From NCBI GenBank assembly GCA_024681175.1, contig JAILBI010000263.1, forward strand, positions 1-5,852: 5,852 bases of DNA. Direction: 5' to 3'. The position numbers were made by a program, and so were the translations under genes. Position 1 is the first letter of the stretch. Each line of letters begins with the position of its first letter. This DNA is from Acholeplasmatales bacterium. GTDB taxonomy: Bacteria; Bacillota_I; Bacilli_A; Acholeplasmatales; Anaeroplasmataceae. Positions 5,423-5,852 of the stretch are shown piece by piece. The notes under the pieces are model-generated. The model did no database searches, was not told the origin of the DNA, and saw nothing but the letters and a program-made list of their open reading frames with translations.

Positions 5423-5852
5423 TTATTTCTTTTCTTCAACCATTTTCTTAAATGCTTCAAGATCTTTAAAATCTTCAAATTTTGCAATATAAAATTCATT
5501 ACCCATTGCGGCAGATAGAACATCAGACATTCTTTCATGCATTTGAATTAAAGGGAATTTAGCTTTAATTTCTTCAAATGTATATTTATAATTAAATCTA
5601 TCACGTCTACCATAATACATACAATAATATTTTGGATAATCTAATTTTACATTTACAATCTTGTCATAACAAACTATATCTGCATATATTTGATATGTAT
5701 CAACTGATTGTGCAAAATTAATCATATCAGGAGTATATCCTCCATGTGGTCTCATATTAACCTCTAAGGCTACGATATCACCTATTTTACCAAGACCATG
5801 CTTTTCCCTTGTTAATCTAAAGAATTCTAAATGGAAATATCTAGATTTAATA
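5423..5852 (-). CDS. ATP-grasp domain protein, C-terminal part (5' end beyond the window)
   Basis: The minus-strand frame stays open to the right edge, so the Met codon at 5755-5753 is internal; 142 residues are visible. The visible N-terminal part contains FHLEFFRL (fragment residues 6-13) and ALEVNMRPHGG (28-38), the end of an ATP-grasp nucleotide-binding domain, where Glu30 and Asn32 should bind the ATP magnesium ions. TPDMIN and VDTYQIYAD follow. Together these resemble the carbamoyl-phosphate-synthase-like, stand-alone ATP-grasp ligases common in Bacillota. Such enzymes join a carboxylate to an amine or other nucleophile through an acyl-phosphate; the substrate cannot be told from the C-terminal part. 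The last 100 or so residues form a divergent tail ending in a charged helix (DFKDLEAFKKMVEEKK). It converges on the small plus-strand gene and shares its terminator. There is no evident link to lysine synthesis. Confidence 0.82.
   Translation of the reverse strand, partial: IKSRYFHLEFFRLTREKHGLGKIGDIVALEVNMRPHGGYTPDMINFAQSVDTYQIYADIVCYDKIVNVKLDYPKYYCMYYGRRDRFNYKYTFEEIKAKFPLIQMHERMSDVLSAAMGNEFYIAKFEDFKDLEAFKKMVEEKK

Noticed and set aside
5423..5755. Start of the minus-strand gene at the Met codon at 5755
   Set aside because: The frame continues to the window edge, and that part encodes conserved ATP-grasp residues (FHLEFF, ALEVN), so the real start is further right.
1..5852. CRISPR array, tRNA, rRNA, transposon ends or reassigned stop codons
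   Set aside because: No spaced direct repeats, no tRNA-like cloverleaf, no transposase or terminal repeats were seen; Trp uses TGG and no TGA interrupts a real frame, so the standard bacterial code fits.

Overview
This is a very AT-rich window (by eye roughly 30% GC or less) with AT-ending codons, strong AGGAGG-type ribosome binding sites, short intergenic gaps and ordinary use of TGG for Trp. It looks like a low-GC Bacillota genome (Bacilli or Erysipelotrichia-like, perhaps an uncultured gut lineage). That placement is inferred from composition and from the types of lysine-pathway enzymes, not from a marker gene.

Layout. Positions 1-2190 hold a tight plus-strand operon: the 3' part of a diaminopimelate epimerase (DapF)-family gene, then dapA, then dapB, which overlaps dapA by one base. 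It ends at a hairpin terminator (2201-2257). After an AT-rich spacer with a good sigma-A-type promoter (2393-2421), a second plus-strand unit holds asd and lysC, 5 bases apart, ending at a terminator (4811-4837). A small monocistronic plus-strand gene (4928-5383) follows. It has its own extended -10 promoter and encodes an exported or membrane-anchored protein that I do not recognise. A shared terminator at 5393-5418 separates it from a convergent minus-strand gene that runs off the right edge, the C-terminal part of an ATP-grasp ligase.

How the genes fit together. LysC phosphorylates aspartate and Asd reduces the product to aspartate semialdehyde. DapA condenses this with pyruvate, and DapB reduces the product to tetrahydrodipicolinate. 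The window therefore encodes the whole aspartate-to-tetrahydrodipicolinate section of lysine/DAP synthesis in two adjacent transcription units. The later steps (DapD/DapL/Ddh, aminotransferase, deacylase, LysA) are not here.

Most notable point. The epimerase-family gene at the left edge keeps the DapF fold pattern over its visible C-terminal half but has lost the catalytic residues visible there. The GNPH motif, the ER of the ERG motif and the Cys of ACGTGA are all replaced, while the reading frame stays open and the gene remains the leading partner of dapA-dapB. It is probably a pseudoenzyme or a repurposed DapF. That raises the question of how this organism makes meso-DAP, or whether it needs it.
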